From positions 1-51,343 of the forward strand of contig JAITWM010000092.1 of the NCBI GenBank assembly GCA_031285265.1: a DNA stretch of 51,343 nt, read 5' to 3'. The translations under genes and the position numbers were made by a program. Below are positions 1 to 8,263 of this stretch, piece by piece. Numbering within the stretch: the stretch's first letter is position 1; each line of letters begins with the position of its first letter. A model generated the notes under the pieces. That model saw nothing but the letters and a program-made list of their open reading frames with translations. It ran no database searches and was not told the DNA's origin. The stretch is from Lysobacteraceae bacterium. Lineage in GTDB: Bacteria > Pseudomonadota > Gammaproteobacteria > Xanthomonadales > Xanthomonadaceae.

Positions 1-45
1 ATGCGCCTGTTTGCGGTGGAATGCCGTGCTATCGATCGCCGTCAC
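1..45 (-). CDS. N-terminus of an unidentified protein, cut by the window edge
   Basis: A GTG start (complement of 43-45) opens a frame of fifteen codons that runs off the window; the peptide reads M-T-A-I-D-S-T-A-F-H-R-K-Q-A-H. A perfect AAGGAGG ribosome-binding site (complement of 53-59) lies seven bases upstream, which fixes the start and is why I believe the gene despite its length. Fifteen residues are too few to name a family. It is divergent from the DedA/PAP2 gene at 483, and the AT-rich stretch between them should hold its promoter. Confidence 0.55.
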   Translation of the reverse strand, partial: MTAIDSTAFHRKQAH

Positions 46-482
46 TTTTGTGCCTCCTTGCTCTGTACGTTTAAAAAAACGAATGAATTCCCTACAAGAA
101 CGGACCACATCACAACTGAACAACTAAAAGGCGCTATACGTATTTAATAGCGAAAGCCTATTTTTTTATATATCAAATCAATAGTTATTAATTTGTGAAA
201 ATGTGACGCTGTTACTTGAAATTTTTGTCAATACCTGATCTTTCTATTTCATCTGGAATCACCCCGGAGTTTTCATTCGTTAAGGGCCGTCCCAGCCGTC
301 ATGGACTGCAAGGGGAGTATCGAATCGGAGGCTGGACGGGCCTCTTATTGCTTCGGTTTCAGGGAGGGCGCCGCCTGTTTGGTCCGCCACTTTCTTCCAT
401 CCAATGGGTTCGGATTCAGCCATCCTCATCGAGCCGTTCGCTTAAGCCGGGTGAAAGTTTGATGCCCCTATAATCCGTCACT
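46..482. other. AT-rich divergent intergenic region
   Basis: No convincing gene lies here. Roughly 60-250 is much more AT-rich than its surroundings, as expected of a promoter region. It contains a small inverted repeat, CGCTAT (132-137) and ATAGCG (147-152), followed by a run of seven T (161-167). It looks like a weak terminator on the + strand, but no + strand gene precedes it. A perfect TTGACA lies on the - strand (complement of 226-231) but has no good -10 at the right distance. The open frame at 216-473 has no ribosome-binding site and no recognisable sequence. Confidence 0.5.
469..474 (+). promoter_or_regulatory. candidate -10 box (TATAAT) just before the DedA/PAP2 start codon
   Basis: A consensus TATAAT ends only eight bases before the ATG at 483, and no Shine-Dalgarno sequence precedes that ATG. 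If the box is used, transcription would begin about two bases before the start codon, giving a leaderless message. There is no good -35 hexamer at 16-18 bases (446-451 reads GCCGGG), so the assignment is tentative. Confidence 0.3.
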
Positions 483-2564
483 ATGAATTCATCCTGGATA
501 GACGTCACGCTGGCTTGGATCGGCAGCCACCCCATTCTCGCGGGCGCCGTTATTTTCGCCATTGCGTTTTGCGATGCCGTCGTCATCCTCGGCTCGCTGG
601 TGCCCGCACTGCCATTGTTGTTCGCAATCGGCGCGTTGATCGGCATGGGCCAGCTTTCCGGTCCGTATGCGGTGATGTCGGCCACGCTCGGAGCCTTTGC
701 CGGAGATGCGACCAGTTTCTGGGTCGGGCACCGCTGGGGAAAGCAACTACGCAGGATCTGGCCATTCAGCCGGTACCCGCAATTATTGGACCGTAGCGAG
801 ACTCTGTTTCGGCGCAATGCCTTCAAATCGATTCTGGTCGCACGCTATGTCGGTCCGATACGGCCCTTCGTCCCGGCCATCGCCGGCATGGCCGGGATGC
901 CGCTGCGGCACTATGCGTTGATCAGCGGCATGGCGGCATTTTCCTGGGCGACATTGTTTCTGCTACCGGGTTGGCTGTTCGGCCGGGCTTACGAAGCCGT
1001 AGCCGCCGTAGCGGGACATTTGTTGATTGTCGTCACGCTGCTGCTTGGCTCGCTGGCGCTGACCTGGTTCCTCGTACTCTATATCTATCGCTGGTTCGCG
1101 GCCCATGCCGATTCATTACTGACGCGCATCTTGGACTGGTCGCACCGCCATCCCAAGCTGAGCCGTTATTCCTTGGCAGTACTGGACCCGAGCGGGCGCG
1201 AATCCGTGCCGTTGGCCATGCTGGCGATCATGTTGCTGGCCATCAGTTGGGCTTGGTTCGCACTGTTGATCATGGTGATCGGGCATGGCGAACCGTTATG
1301 GCTGGATCTGGCGGTGCACGAGTTGATGCTGATGCTGCGCAATCCGCTGGCGGATTACCCGATGGCAGCACTGGCGATGATCGGAAACTGGCCGGTCCTG
1401 GTACCGGCATCGGCGGTAGTGCTGGGCTATTTCATCTGGCGCAAACGCTGGCTGGCGGCGGCGCACTGGCTGGCCGCGCTGGCTTTCGGCCTAGCGTTGA
1501 CCACTTTGTTGGGCGCCACGGTCGAGGTCGTACGGCCCAACGGCGCCAGTAGCGGTTTCGGTTTCCCCTCGATCACAGTCACGATGAGTACCATCGTATT
1601 CGGCTTTTTCGCCGTGCTGATCTCGCGCGAACTGCCCGGCCGTTCGCGCGTATGGCCTTATATGGTGGCTGCGACCATCGTGGCCTGGGTCGGGTTCGCG
1701 CGGCTCTATCTGGGTGCGCACTGGCTCAGCGATATCGTCGGCGGCGTCCTGTTCGGCGTGGTCTGGCTGTTGATCCTCGGAATCGCGTATCGGCGGCGCA
1801 CCGACCGTTCGTTCTGGGTCAAGCCGTTGGCCGGCTTGTTCTACGGCACGTTCGCACTGGCGGCATTGTGGTACGCCCCCCGGCATATCGACGCCAAACT
1901 GATCAAGTTCGAGCCGCCGCCGCCCGCTGTCGTCCGCATCGACGCCCAACAATGGTGGCTTCACGACTGGCAGCAAATGCCGGCGCGGCGCAAGGAATTC
2001 GACAACAACGCGCGGTGGCCGCTCGATGTCCAAGTCAGCGGTCCGCTCGAATCCCTGCGCACGCAACTTGAAACGCATGGTTGGAAAGTGCAAGCGCAAG
2101 CGAATTGGGAGGCCGCGTTGAACACGTTCGATACCGACGCCTCCCCAGAACAGGTACCGGTATTGCCGGCGACCTTGGGCGTTTATCCGGAATCGTTGCT
2201 ATTGCTGCATGAAGGGGAAACGCCGAACGAACTCTATGCATTGCGGCTTTGGAGCACGCCGATCCGATTACAGCCCGGCGATGTCCCATTGTGGATCGGT
2301 ACGGCACAGACGCTGCATTTCCAACGCAAGCTGCGGCTTATCGGCCTCTGGCGGCCGATCAACGACACGCATCCGGCCTTGAATCAACTCGTGCAAGCCA
2401 TCGATCCTTTGGAACATCTGATCGCTCCGCATCCGGAATCCGGGCTGGCCACGTTACGCGTCCGCATTGCTCCGGAAGCGCCGCCTGCGCTGGAAGAATC
2501 ACTGCCTTCGGACCCGGCTTCGCCGACGCAAACGGCCGATATCGTTCCAGGCAACGACGATTAA
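483..2564 (+). CDS. DedA (VTT) / PAP2 / LssY-type membrane fusion protein
   Basis: A 693-residue polytopic membrane protein with three regions. Residues 1-200 are a DedA/VTT-type membrane domain with the F..R..P signature at about 118-130 (VARYVGPIRPFVPAIAG). Residues 240-440 are a PAP2-like acid phosphatase domain with many transmembrane segments. The remainder (about 470-640) is a soluble LssY-like C-terminal domain. DedA proteins are lipid scramblases or transporters, and PAP2 enzymes remove phosphate from lipid phosphates, so a role in recycling undecaprenyl-phosphate or phospholipid head groups is the natural guess. The PAP2 motifs are imperfect: R-P (351-352) and the R407-H413-D417 set of motif 3 are kept, but the usual P-S-G-H of motif 2 reads F-P-S-I-T (361-365), lacking its histidine, and the motif-1 lysine is absent. 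Catalytic activity of that domain is therefore doubtful. Confidence 0.85.
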   Translation: MNSSWIDVTLAWIGSHPILAGAVIFAIAFCDAVVILGSLVPALPLLFAIGALIGMGQLSGPYAVMSATLGAFAGDATSFWVGHRWGKQLRRIWPFSRYPQLLDRSETLFRRNAFKSILVARYVGPIRPFVPAIAGMAGMPLRHYALISGMAAFSWATLFLLPGWLFGRAYEAVAAVAGHLLIVVTLLLGSLALTWFLVLYIYRWFAAHADSLLTRILDWSHRHPKLSRYSLAVLDPSGRESVPLAMLAIMLLAISWAWFALLIMVIGHGEPLWLDLAVHELMLMLRNPLADYPMAALAMIGNWPVLVPASAVVLGYFIWRKRWLAAAHWLAALAFGLALTTLLGATVEVVRPNGASSGFGFPSITVTMSTIVFGFFAVLISRELPGRSRVWPYMVAATIVAWVGFARLYLGAHWLSDIVGGVLFGVVWLLILGIAYRRRTDRSFWVKPLAGLFYGTFALAALWYAPRHIDAKLIKFEPPPPAVVRIDAQQWWLHDWQQMPARRKEFDNNARWPLDVQVSGPLESLRTQLETHGWKVQAQANWEAALNTFDTDASPEQVPVLPATLGVYPESLLLLHEGETPNELYALRLWSTPIRLQPGDVPLWIGTAQTLHFQRKLRLIGLWRPINDTHPALNQLVQAIDPLEHLIAPHPESGLATLRVRIAPEAPPALEESLPSDPASPTQTADIVPGNDD

Positions 2565-2814
2565 AGAAGGAACCTCCTCGCATCTACCACATATCGTCAT
2601 CGGATTCCGACTTTGCTCGTCCAGCGCCTTGACGACATCCGAGCATCGCTCGGACGAAATTGCGTCCTCTTCGATCTCTGGCACGATCGCTCGCCACGAC
2701 ACTCGCTCCCAAAATATCTCATGGAGCAGCAGTCCGAGCGCATCGTTGCCGTATGCACGCATTTCAATAAGCAAAACCGGCCGTGACCATCCATCCGCGC
2801 TGGTCGGCGATCAT
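2499..2814 (-). pseudogene. possible frameshifted small ORF downstream of mpl
   Basis: Just 38 bases after the mpl stop an ATG (complement of 2812-2814) with a GGTGA element upstream starts a frame M-I-A-D-Q-R-G-W-M-V-T-A-G-F that stops after sixteen codons. One frame over, beginning around a TTTT run near 2777, the reading continues for about 90 codons (V-L-L-I-E-M-R-A-Y-G-N-D-A-L-G) with an amphipathic, acidic, protein-like composition, to a stop at 2499 inside the DedA/PAP2 3' end. A single-base shift at the T run would join them. I recognise no family, and it may be chance. A perfect 7-bp hairpin (2638-2654) lies inside it. Confidence 0.25.
2638..2654. other. 7-bp perfect hairpin between convergent genes
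   Basis: TCCGAGC (2638-2644) and GCTCGGA (2648-2654) form a perfect stem with a three-base loop, lying between the convergent ends of the DedA/PAP2 gene and mpl. There is no U run on either side, so it is not a classical intrinsic terminator. It could still assist termination or stabilise 3' ends on both strands. Confidence 0.4.
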
Positions 2815-2852
2815 GCGCCATCACCGCACAGATGCCGCCGAATCGGATTTCA

Positions 2853-4226
2853 TCAATGCATCTCACTGGTCTCCAAGGCGGCGATGAACCGCCTCGGCGC
2901 GTCGTCGAACCCGCCATTCGACATGAACACCACATGGTCGCCAGCCGCGGCAAGCCCCCGCAGCGTCGCCAACAGCGCGTCGGCATCGGTAGCGGCGCAC
3001 GCATCGCCCCGCAACGCGGCAATCACCTTCCCGGCGTCCCAGGGTAATTCCGGCCGGCGCAAAAACACCACCGCATCGGCCTCGTCGAGCGAAGGCGCCA
3101 GCGCGTCGGCATGCGCTCCCAATCGCATCGAGTTGCTGCGCGGCTCCAGCGCCACGATGATGCGTGCAGCTCCGACCCTGGCTCGCAACCCCTGCAATGT
3201 CGTTCTGATGGCGGTCGGATGGTGGGCGAAATCGTCATAGACCGCGATCCCCCGCTCCTCGCCCAACTTTTCCATCCGGCGCTTGACGCTGCGAAACTCC
3301 GCCAACGCCGGCAGCAATACCGCTGTCTCCACGCCAACCGCATGGCTCGCCGCCAACGCCGCCAATGCATTCAACACATTGTGCTGTCCCAATAACGGCC
3401 AATGCACCGTACCGATTTCACGGCCGCGATACCATACGGAAAAAACGCTGCCATCGTCAGCCAATAATCGCGCACACCATTCGTACTCCCGCTCGAAACC
3501 GAAACGCTCCACCGGCGTCCAACACCCCATCGCCAGCACTTCGGCCAAATACGGATCGGCGCCATTGACGATCAATCGTCCGTTGCCCGGCACGGTCCGC
3601 ACCAGATGATGGAACTGCCGCTGGATCGCCGCTATGTCCGGAAAGATATCGGCATGGTCGTATTCGAGATTGTTCAATACCGCAACGTCGGGCCTGTAAT
3701 GGACGAATTTGCTGCGTTTGTCGAAAAACGCCGTGTCGTACTCATCGGCTTCGACCACGAATTCGCGCCCTGTCCCCAGCCGGGCGGATACGCCGAAGTT
3801 CTCCGGCACGCCACCGATCAGAAAACCCGGATCGCGGCCAGCGCTGTCCAGCAGATACGCGAGAATCGTCGACGTCGTCGTTTTCCCGTGCGTGCCGGCA
3901 ACCGCCAAAGTGCGACGTCCGGGCAGAATGTGTTCGGCCAGCCATTGTGCGCCCGAGGTATAGCGCCGGCCATCGGCCAACACGGCCTCGACGGCCGGGT
4001 TGCCGCGCGAAAGCGCGTTACCGATCACGACTTCGTCGCAATCGGCAGCGATATTCTCCGGCAGATAACCTTGTTTCAGCGTCATGCCGAGCCGTTCCAA
4101 CTGCGTGGACATCGGAGGATAAATCGCTTGATCGCTGCCCTCGACCTCGATGCCCGAGGCGCGCGCCAACACCGCGACACCGCCCATGAACGTACCGGCG
4201 ATTCCAAGAATATGTAATTTGCTCAT
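2853..4226 (-). CDS. mpl: UDP-N-acetylmuramate:L-Ala-gamma-D-Glu-meso-DAP ligase
   Basis: Cytoplasmic murein-recycling ligase that joins the recovered tripeptide L-Ala-gamma-D-Glu-meso-diaminopimelate to UDP-MurNAc with ATP, feeding recycled peptide back into peptidoglycan synthesis. The 457 residues match the usual family length. Visible are the N-terminal UDP-binding Rossmann loop (HILGIAGTFMGG, 5-16), the Mur-ligase ATP loop GTHGKTTT (111-118), the EADEYDTAFFDKRSKF block that is typical of Mpl rather than MurC, and the YDDFAHHPTAI motif of the third domain. I chose the ATG at 4226 (MSKLHILGIAG), which starts exactly at the conserved N-terminus. A longer frame to 4292 exists but adds residues unlike the family. 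The upstream AAGG element is some distance from the ATG, so initiation may be modest. Confidence 0.95.
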   Translation of the reverse strand: MSKLHILGIAGTFMGGVAVLARASGIEVEGSDQAIYPPMSTQLERLGMTLKQGYLPENIAADCDEVVIGNALSRGNPAVEAVLADGRRYTSGAQWLAEHILPGRRTLAVAGTHGKTTTSTILAYLLDSAGRDPGFLIGGVPENFGVSARLGTGREFVVEADEYDTAFFDKRSKFVHYRPDVAVLNNLEYDHADIFPDIAAIQRQFHHLVRTVPGNGRLIVNGADPYLAEVLAMGCWTPVERFGFEREYEWCARLLADDGSVFSVWYRGREIGTVHWPLLGQHNVLNALAALAASHAVGVETAVLLPALAEFRSVKRRMEKLGEERGIAVYDDFAHHPTAIRTTLQGLRARVGAARIIVALEPRSNSMRLGAHADALAPSLDEADAVVFLRRPELPWDAGKVIAALRGDACAATDADALLATLRGLAAAGDHVVFMSNGGFDDAPRRFIAALETSEMH

Positions 4227-4547
4227 CACGGGATTGTCGCCTTTTCCCGGTCCGTCGGGCCAGCCGTGATTTCCCAGGCAAAGCCACTGCACTCCCTAGC
4301 TCGCACGGGGCCAACCGCTCAAATGCGCGAATACAGTGACGACGCCCGCCGCATTATCGCTGCCGCTTCGCTACGCATCTCGCAAATGCCGTTGCTTGTC
4401 CACCCCACACCGCAAGAACCAGCCGTCCGACGCCCATCATCACCGTCTACGGACGACACTCCACTCCTTACTCTTACTCGGCAGAATGAGAAGACACGAC
4501 TCGTACACCGCCGCCAAACCGGCAGCGGTGCTTGAGATAAACGGCAT
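4227..4547. other. mpl upstream region, no gene seen
   Basis: The 321 bases between mpl and the next gene on the same strand contain open frames on both strands, but none has a ribosome-binding site plus a protein-like composition. No clear sigma-70 promoter or strong hairpin was found. It presumably holds the mpl promoter and the end of the transcript from 4548-4940. Confidence 0.4.
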
Positions 4548-4940
4548 TCAATCGCTTTTTTTGATCATGCTGCCATCAACGACGCGCCGATCGGCCGGTT
4601 TGACGCATTGTGTCGGATGCGCTTCGATCGCACGTTCCTCAACGATCCATTCCACCTGCGGGTCCTGGGCGATACGTACCGCCTCGGCGAGGAACGCGTC
4701 GGGATTGACCGCGAAATGGCCATCCTCGCGCCTTTTGACGATGGTATCGTCCACCGGTACCGATACGTAGCCATCCTCGTAAACCACTCTTCTGACCCGT
4801 AATACGATCGAATAAGATTGTGGCTCTTCCCCTGCCGCTTGCTCCGGCGGTATCAGCGGTTCTCCAGCGGCTGCGTCGACGACTGGCCGATCTTCCGGCG
4901 GCTTGCTCTTGGATTTTTTACTCTTGGGTTTTTCGCTCAT
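4548..4940 (-). CDS. conserved-looking hypothetical protein with Lys/Ser-rich N-terminus
   Basis: A 130-residue soluble protein of unknown function. Residues 1-15 are a basic K/S/P-rich tail (MSEKPKSKKSKSKPP), then a flexible acidic/proline segment to about 40. A compact region (about 42-110) follows with alternating beta-like stretches (SYSIVLRVRRVVYEDGYVSV) and one helix (PDAFLAEAVRIAQD). There is no signal peptide or membrane segment. The start is supported by GGGAG six to seven bases before the ATG at 4940. It stands alone between two intergenic gaps. I do not recognise the family. Confidence 0.75.
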   Translation of the reverse strand: MSEKPKSKKSKSKPPEDRPVVDAAAGEPLIPPEQAAGEEPQSYSIVLRVRRVVYEDGYVSVPVDDTIVKRREDGHFAVNPDAFLAEAVRIAQDPQVEWIVEERAIEAHPTQCVKPADRRVVDGSMIKKSD

Positions 4941-5018
4941 GTCACTCTCCCGTTTTAAGGCCGATTACTTGCATGACCGGCCGCCATTCGACGCATTTCC
5001 CCGCACCAGATGAATCAC

Positions 5019-5038
5019 CGGCGCCGATCACGGCGCCG
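5019..5038 (-). terminator. GC-rich hairpin after the adk operon
   Basis: CGGCGCCG (5019-5026) and CGGCGCCG (5031-5038) pair as an 8-bp stem with the four-base loop ATCA, 28 bases beyond the stop of the YcxB-like gene. There is no U run after it on the - strand, so it is a hairpin-only terminator candidate or 3'-end stabiliser. Confidence 0.45.
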
Positions 5039-5065
5039 AACCGAAAAATCTCCGGAAGGTATCGC

Positions 5066-5551
5066 TCACGTTGCAGATCCTACATTCCGGATCAACGCAC
5101 CGGTCAATGCCTTGATATCGAACCCTTTTTCCACTACCGATTTCGGCACTACCTGGAATATGTCCGGCGATAGATACACCAGAACACAGCGGCGATTCTC
5201 CCGCCATCGGGATATCGCACTCCATGGCACCTGCCTTTCCCCACCCGGGAAAATAAAACGAATTCCATCGTCAAGCAACTCCACGGAAAAACGCCGCTCC
5301 TGCATTTCCGACGCCCGGTACTGCCGGCGTCTGAATTCCGGCACGACGACATGACGAGAAGCCAGCATACCGACCATCAGAATCAGACAGATGCCCGCCG
5401 TCCAGAAGGTCAGCGGAAATCGTTGCGTGGAAACCAGCATAATGGCCAGCGTGCCTCCGATGATCGCAAGCAGCAGCCACGGCGACCGCCCGGCGTGCAG
5501 CTGCATCGCCGCGACGTAATCGTCCTCCGAGATCAGATAGTCGGCCTTCAT
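5066..5551 (-). CDS. YcxB-like small membrane protein
   Basis: A 161-residue protein with two close hydrophobic helices near residues 24-65 (PWLLLAIIGGTLAIMLV and FWTAGICLILMVGMLA) followed by a cytoplasmic beta-rich domain (about 85-145) containing ELLDDGIRFIFPGGERQVPWSAI. This layout is that of the YcxB-like family, whose function is not established. The start is the ATG at 5551, which overlaps the TGA of the preceding membrane protein gene as ATGA (5548-5551), so the two are almost certainly translationally coupled. A longer frame reaching 5704 lies wholly inside the upstream gene and is rejected. It is the third gene of the adk unit. Confidence 0.8.
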   Translation of the reverse strand: MKADYLISEDDYVAAMQLHAGRSPWLLLAIIGGTLAIMLVSTQRFPLTFWTAGICLILMVGMLASRHVVVPEFRRRQYRASEMQERRFSVELLDDGIRFIFPGGERQVPWSAISRWRENRRCVLVYLSPDIFQVVPKSVVEKGFDIKALTGALIRNVGSAT

Positions 5552-6093
5552 GGGAACGGCATACCCGGATCGTCCGGCGTTAGAAACAGCCAGTCGAACA
5601 AAATCGCCGCCAGCGCCATACCCAGCATGATGGCGCTGGCCAGTCCGTTGGATTGCGTGTCCAGCCCCTGTTTCCACATTCGAATGTAGTACGGAATCAT
5701 CCACAACAGCGGCAAGAATGCGATCGACAGCACGGCCACTGCCAAGGCCATCCCTTCACCAGGCGGCAATGAGGATTTTTTCGCAAGAAACCAGGCCAAC
5801 GGCGAAAACGCGATCAGTCTGACCACATTGCCGAGCGACGATGCCTGCCACAGCTGTGCAAACACTTCGCCACGGCGGAACATGCGCAGCACCGACCATG
5901 TCAACACGACTTCGACCACGGCTTTGATCAATACATCCAGATACCCGAACCGGGCCGGCAACGGTGAGATGATCTCGATCACGATCTGCAATACGAGAGT
6001 AGCGAACCACAAACCGAACGCGATCGACATCGATGGCGGCAACGCCTGCAGCGAGCCCCGCAACAGAAGGAATTGCCACCATGGATTGCGCAA
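5548..6093 (-). CDS. hydrophobic membrane protein, YIP1/unknown type
   Basis: A 181-residue integral membrane protein with about five hydrophobic segments (near residues 20-40, 52-70, 92-108, 112-134 and 154-172). The opening N-P-W-W-Q-F is typical of small Xanthomonad membrane proteins, but I cannot name the function. It starts four bases after the adk stop and ends in an ATGA overlap with the YcxB-like gene, so adk and the two membrane genes form one tight transcript. The only plausible start near adk is a TTG (complement of 6091-6093) with a weak GGA upstream. The next ATG is 21 codons further in, so the exact start is uncertain. Confidence 0.7.
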   Translation of the reverse strand: MRNPWWQFLLLRGSLQALPPSMSIAFGLWFATLVLQIVIEIISPLPARFGYLDVLIKAVVEVVLTWSVLRMFRRGEVFAQLWQASSLGNVVRLIAFSPLAWFLAKKSSLPPGEGMALAVAVLSIAFLPLLWMIPYYIRMWKQGLDTQSNGLASAIMLGMALAAILFDWLFLTPDDPGMPFP

Positions 6094-6097
6094 AGGA

Positions 6098-6682
6098 TCA
6101 ATCCGATTCCGGCGGTTTGACCGAATCTATCGCCGACTGAATATCGTCGGTCACCTTGTCCAGCGTGCCGATACCATTCACCAGCGCCAGTTTTCCTCGC
6201 GCCTCGTAGAACCCGCTGACCGGTGCGGTGGACTCCCGGAATACTTCCAGACGTTTGCGCACCGAGTCGGGATTATCGTCCGTGCGTCCCTGAACCGCCG
6301 ATCGCATCGCAATGCGTTTGTTCAGCGAATCGGCGTCCACTTCCAATTGCACGACGGCATCCAGCGGTTGATTGATCTTGTTGAGCAGTTCTTCCAGCGC
6401 CGCTGCCTGCACCAAATTACGCGGATACCCGTCCAGGATGAAGCCTTTGACGACATCTTCCTGGCTCAGCCGGGCTTCCAGCATGCCCAGCAGAATCTCA
6501 TCGGATACGAGTTCGCCACGGTCCATGACTTCCTTGGCTTTCAAGCCCAACGGAGTTCCCGCCGCCACTTCCGCCCGCAACAGATCGCCGGTCGAAATAT
6601 GTGGAATCCTGAAATGTTTCTGCAGCCGCGCCGCCTGCGTGCCTTTGCCCGAACCCGGCGGCCCCAGTAATACCAGTCGCAT
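6098..6682 (-). CDS. adk: adenylate kinase (short form)
   Basis: Converts ATP + AMP to 2 ADP, balancing adenylate pools in the cytoplasm. It has the Walker A loop GPPGSGKGT (7-15), the AMP-binding TGDLLR segment at about 31-36, the DGYPR motif near 83-87, and a short LID region (GRTDDNPDSVRKRL). The 194 residues agree with the short bacterial form that lacks the long zinc/insert LID of the E. coli enzyme (214 residues). The start is supported by AAGGAG eight bases upstream. Two small membrane proteins follow within four bases and by ATGA overlap. pfp, another energy-metabolism enzyme, is divergent at 6850. Confidence 0.95.
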   Translation of the reverse strand: MRLVLLGPPGSGKGTQAARLQKHFRIPHISTGDLLRAEVAAGTPLGLKAKEVMDRGELVSDEILLGMLEARLSQEDVVKGFILDGYPRNLVQAAALEELLNKINQPLDAVVQLEVDADSLNKRIAMRSAVQGRTDDNPDSVRKRLEVFRESTAPVSGFYEARGKLALVNGIGTLDKVTDDIQSAIDSVKPPESD

Positions 6683-6849
6683 CGATGTGACTCCTTAAAG
6701 ATAGAGATACCCGGTGAACGTCCGCAGCGTTAGACTCCTGTGTTTACGGTTCTCACGGCGCAGCATTCATGCGTGCAGCTTACCGCATCCGGGCACCGTT
6801 CCCAAAAACGTTTCACTCAAAATCCCCCCAGGTATAAGGAAACAGTCGA

Positions 6850-8106
6850 ATGGCTCAAGGCACCCTGCTCTATGCGCAGTCCGGCGGCGTCACCGCCGTC
6901 ATTAACGCGACCGCCTCCGGCGTGATCCGTGAAGCGCGTGCGCGCAAAATCAAGGTACTTGCCGCACGCAACGGCATCCTCGGTGCATTGCGGGAAGAAT
7001 TGATCGATACCAGCAAAGAATCCGCATCCGCGATCCAAGCATTGGCGCACACTCCGGGCGGCGCGTTCGGCTCCTGCCGCTACAAGCTGAAGTCGCTGGA
7101 AATCGATCATGCCAAATACGAACGCCTGCTGGAGGTCTTCAAAGCGCACGATGTCCGCTATTTTCTCTACAACGGCGGCAACGACTCCGCCGATACCGCG
7201 CTCAAGGTGTCACAACTCGCCCAGGCATTCGATTATCCATTGACATGTATCGGCGTCCCCAAAACCATCGACAACGACTTGGCCGTCACCGATGTCTGCC
7301 CCGGCTTCGGTTCGGCCGCCAAATATACGGTGGTCTCCGTGCGCGAGGCGGCGTTGGACGTAGCGGCGATGGCGGAAACTTCGACCAAGGTCTTCGTCTA
7401 CGAAGCCATGGGCCGCCATGCCGGCTGGCTGGCCGCCGCCGCCGGATTGGCCGGACAATCCGCCGATGACGCGCCGCAAATCATTCTGTTCCCGGAACGC
7501 GCCTATGACGAAGCGGCTTTTCTGAAACAAGTCAAGAAAGTCGTAGCCAAAGTCGGTTGGTGCGTCGTCGTCGCCAGCGAAGGCATCCGCTATGCCGACG
7601 GCCGTTTCGTCGCCGACGCCGGTGCCGGCAAGGATGCCTTCGGACATACTCAGCTCGGCGGCGTCGCCTCCTATCTGGCCGGCCGCGTGAAGGACGAATT
7701 GAACCTGAAAGTACATTGGACGTTGCCGGATTATCTGCAGCGATCGGCCCGGCATATTGCCTCGAAGACCGACTGGGAACAGGCGCAAGCCGTCGGCGAA
7801 GCCGCAGTGCGATTCGCATTGAAAGGCCAGAATGCGGTGATGCCGGTGATCGTGCGCAGCTCCGATTCCCCTTACCGCTGGAAGATCGAAGCGGCTCCTC
7901 TGGAAAAAGTCGCCAACCACGAAAAGAAAATGCCGGCGGGCTTTTTACGCAAAGATGGCTTCGGCATTACCGCCGCAGCACGCAAATACATGGAACCGCT
8001 GATACGCGGCGAAGCGCCATTGCCTTATGGCCGCGACGGGCTGCCCAAATACATTGCATTGAAGAATGTCGCGGTGAAGAAAAAGCTACCGGCCTGGAAA
8101 TCATGA
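6850..8106 (+). CDS. pfp: pyrophosphate-dependent 6-phosphofructokinase
   Basis: Phosphorylates fructose 6-phosphate using inorganic pyrophosphate instead of ATP. The reaction is reversible, so the enzyme can serve glycolysis and gluconeogenesis. The 418 residues carry the PFK substrate motifs PKTIDND (137-143) and MGRHAGW (187-193). NGGND (108-112) has an Asp where ATP-dependent enzymes have Gly, and the Lys of PKTIDND replaces the ATP-binding residue. Both are diagnostic of PPi use. AAGGA lies seven to eight bases before the ATG. It is divergent from adk and convergent with glnE. In Xanthomonas-type bacteria this enzyme is known to replace ATP-PFK; that the same holds here is inference. Confidence 0.93.
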   Translation: MAQGTLLYAQSGGVTAVINATASGVIREARARKIKVLAARNGILGALREELIDTSKESASAIQALAHTPGGAFGSCRYKLKSLEIDHAKYERLLEVFKAHDVRYFLYNGGNDSADTALKVSQLAQAFDYPLTCIGVPKTIDNDLAVTDVCPGFGSAAKYTVVSVREAALDVAAMAETSTKVFVYEAMGRHAGWLAAAAGLAGQSADDAPQIILFPERAYDEAAFLKQVKKVVAKVGWCVVVASEGIRYADGRFVADAGAGKDAFGHTQLGGVASYLAGRVKDELNLKVHWTLPDYLQRSARHIASKTDWEQAQAVGEAAVRFALKGQNAVMPVIVRSSDSPYRWKIEAAPLEKVANHEKKMPAGFLRKDGFGITAAARKYMEPLIRGEAPLPYGRDGLPKYIALKNVAVKKKLPAWKS

Positions 8107-8263
8107 AGCGCTGATACGGTCGATCACCGTCGGCGATGCCGTAAGGGTATCGTCGGACAATGCTCCGTTCAATCGCTTGGTTTCAAACGATGGAACGGAT
8201 GCAGTATCCGGCCCCGCGTCCTGCCATGGCTGCGATACATCTCATGATCGGATCGCGGCCCTT

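Noticed and set aside
132-167. CGCTAT/ATAGCG repeat with seven T as an intrinsic terminator
   Set aside because: The stem is only six bases and AT-rich, and no + strand gene precedes it.
216-473. 85-codon + strand frame upstream of the DedA/PAP2 gene
   Set aside because: No ribosome-binding site, composition rich in Arg/Ser/Pro/Leu, and it would cover the promoter region of the following gene.
6832-6837. TATAAG as a pfp -10 box
   Set aside because: It overlaps the AAGGA ribosome-binding site twelve bases before the start, has no -35 partner, and is better explained as part of that site.
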